A program made the position numbers and the translations under genes. From Bugula neritina (taxonomy: Eukaryota; Bryozoa; Gymnolaemata; Cheilostomatida; Bugulidae): a stretch of 64,000 nucleotides of DNA. Each line of letters opens with the position of its first letter. The stretch's first letter is position 1. The notes below the pieces were generated by a model, which worked only from the letters and a program-made list of their open reading frames with translations, was not told the origin of the DNA and made no database searches. The stretch is from assembly GCA_964035545.1 (NCBI GenBank), contig OZ037766.1, forward strand, positions 23,892,767-23,956,766. Direction: 5' to 3'. Shown in pieces: positions 62,478 through 64,000 of this stretch.

Positions 62478-62900
62478 ACCACTTTCATGTATGTTACCTT
62501 TATATACGCCGATTTCATCTTTATGTATGCCGATTTCATTTTTGGTAAATATTATACTTATTGACTGAAGTTTAAATGAAGCATCAGGTTGTTGTTTTTT
62601 CATGCTGCTGAATTCTATTTAACCAAATATGAAGTAACATTACTTTCTATAAGAAAAAATATAGTTTTAACAGCTCTTCAATATATAGCAATATAAATTC
62701 TAATTAAGAAGATGCACAAAAATTTATTAATTATGAATTAAAAAACATTTATAATTTTGGGATAACTAAAAATCAAAAATCAATATATAATCACATATTT
62801 GGTTTAAAAGCTTTATATTTCATTCGAAGGCTCTATGTCATGCAACAATATGTTTTCTATTTATGATAAGATGTAAACAAAGTTTCAAATCTTAGCAACA
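62478..62900. other. Spacer between MITE and pentraxin-like gene
   Basis: AT-rich sequence with no exon. It contains the 3' flank of the minus-strand pentraxin-like gene. Confidence 0.5.
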
Positions 62901-63813
62901 CTAGCAACGTCCTCCCTTTTTGTATCCCTTCTTTACCATCTTGCTGTTTGTAGCAGTAACCACCTTTCCATTGTATACAAAATTTGGCCATGCAATATCA
63001 GCTTGTCTAGAACTGCCAACACATTGGTCCCAGGCATACCAGATAGTGAGGCCATGCAGTTCACCCTGTATTTATGAAGAAACGTTTCTAAGACTACAGG
63101 CTATGGAAATTATTTAGGATGCCATGATAATAGCATTTGCTTTACAATTTCAATTTATGTTTTTGGTTAATGTATCTTTTAGGTAGTTGTTCGGCCCAAA
63201 ATACTGAAAGCAAACATGATTAATGTGCCATGTAAAAATTGCTGGTTTGTGTGCATAAAATTCAAATTTATTAAACTTCTCAGCCAACTAGAGTAGCATT
63301 TAAAGCAGTCATGATAAAACAATTTAGATAGCTGTATTATTAATATCTCATAACCTAATTACTTTTGGAACTAAATTTTATGAAACAATCTTTAAAAGAC
63401 ACAATTATAAGTGAAGCAATAATAATTTTTCTCAGAAGGCCTCTTTTAAATCAAATTCATTTAGTCGTAATTTTTTAATTTAATAGACCCAGAACCTTTT
63501 TCTTTAAGACTATGAAAAAGTTAGGTAAACCAGAAGATCAACGCTACGTGATAAACTCTGCCATGAAAGATCCACTAGATCTTAGACAGCAGTGTGTAAA
63601 ATGACTGAAAATAACCTGGTAGATGTTGACATCACTAAATTCCTGGTCTGATCCCTGATAAAGTTGACCAATAATAAACTTTCCACTTCCTGGGATAGGC
63701 TTGGACTTAGACATTGCCTTTCCAGCCGTATCTCTGTCATTAGACACCTGCCTTAGCTGGTCACCAGCCCCTGCGTATGCTCTCCATAGACCTTGAGGGT
63801 ACACAACTCTCAT
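62901..63813 (-). CDS. Pentraxin/LamG-like gene, last two exons, partial
   Basis: Minus-strand exon 63,813-63,616 (phase-0 donor gttatt; 5' limit uncertain) reads VVYPQGLWRAYAG, then KPIPGSGKFIIGQ and EFSDVNIYQ. Exon 63,065-62,901 continues GELHGLTIWYAWDQCVGSS, then DIAWPNFVYNGKVV and ends YKKGGRC with stop TAG (62,901-62,903). The order GxGxFxIGQ, SDVNIY, C, IAWxxF follows the C-terminal half of pentraxin-type concanavalin folds, which bind calcium-dependent ligands and are normally secreted. The classical pentraxin signature is not in this part. The 5' part of the domain and any signal peptide must lie beyond the window or in an exon I cannot see. Alternative: a LamG domain in a larger protein. 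Confidence 0.6.
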
Positions 63814-64000
63814 TATGAGTGTAATATTATAATGTTGACATGTTATTATATTAATGAGGTCGCATCTTGATAAGTAGTGTTTTCAAACTCATCACACTGG
63901 GTGTGGGGAGGAATGCTAAATGAAATATATAATATTTATATCTAGAAATGCTAAAACAAAATCAATAAATAGCATGATTAAAAATATTATGTTTTCTACA
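63814..64000. other. Window edge, no exon seen
   Basis: AT-rich sequence upstream of the visible pentraxin-like exon, probably intron or 5' flank. No clear acceptor is found, so the exon could also begin with the ATG at 63,813. Confidence 0.4.

Noticed and set aside
62274-62603. Minus-strand frame of 109 codons
   Set aside because: It crosses the inverted repeat of the MITE at 62,132-62,477 and has no domain.

Overview
This is a window of a metazoan nuclear genome, very AT-rich. Genes are split into many short exons with GT-AG introns, and there are EGF/mucin-type extracellular genes, a tRNA-derived SINE and several MITE-like elements. The gene content fits an invertebrate, perhaps a lophotrochozoan, but the sequence alone does not fix the species. 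Nothing prokaryotic, viral or CRISPR-like is present.

Layout. (1) Positions 1-35,129 hold a cluster of secreted Thr-rich (mucin-like) EGF proteins of two types. A-type genes have a signal exon, a short mucin exon and four EGF exons: gene A at 1-4485 (+, 5' end outside the window), fragment X at 16,895-17,316 (+), gene D at 22,211-17,355 (-) and fragment E at 24,911-23,775 (-). B-type genes have a signal exon, a long mucin exon, one or two copies of a Cys-containing module with an RQKR site, and two EGF exons: gene B at 6056-12,9xx/13,017 (+, broken) and gene C at 26,936-35,129 (+, intact, 818 codons by my splice model). (2) Downstream of B and C, on the minus strand, lie a 3' fragment (14,813-16,401) and an intact copy (36,947-41,407, seven exons, 306 aa) of an uncoupling-protein-like mitochondrial carrier. 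(3) 41,408-46,165 is a gene-poor interval rich in simple repeats. (4) 46,166-60,973 (+) is a 25-exon gene for a protein of about 1032 aa with a Pro/Gln-rich N-terminus, a charged coiled coil and a long TPR array. (5) 62,901-63,813 (-) holds the last two exons of a pentraxin/LamG-like gene.

History that can be read from the sequence. A segmental tandem duplication with a unit of about 22 kb (junction near 16,776-16,782) copied an A-type/B-type/carrier block and left the first carrier copy without its 5' exons. A later inversion of about 7.9 kb (17,383-25,298) cut two A-type genes. Its breakpoints can be placed to within a few bases because both halves of each disrupted gene remain in the window. 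Separately, a 40-nt fold-back insertion made a 62-bp perfect palindrome in gene B and introduced a stop codon, while gene C gained an extra copy of its module by a tandem duplication of about 2.1 kb.

How the genes relate. The mucin/EGF cluster probably encodes secreted mucus or matrix proteins; no membrane anchor is visible. The carrier and TPR genes are divergent neighbours about 4.8 kb apart with no evident functional link. All exon calls come from reading splice signals and codon phase by eye; there is no transcript evidence.
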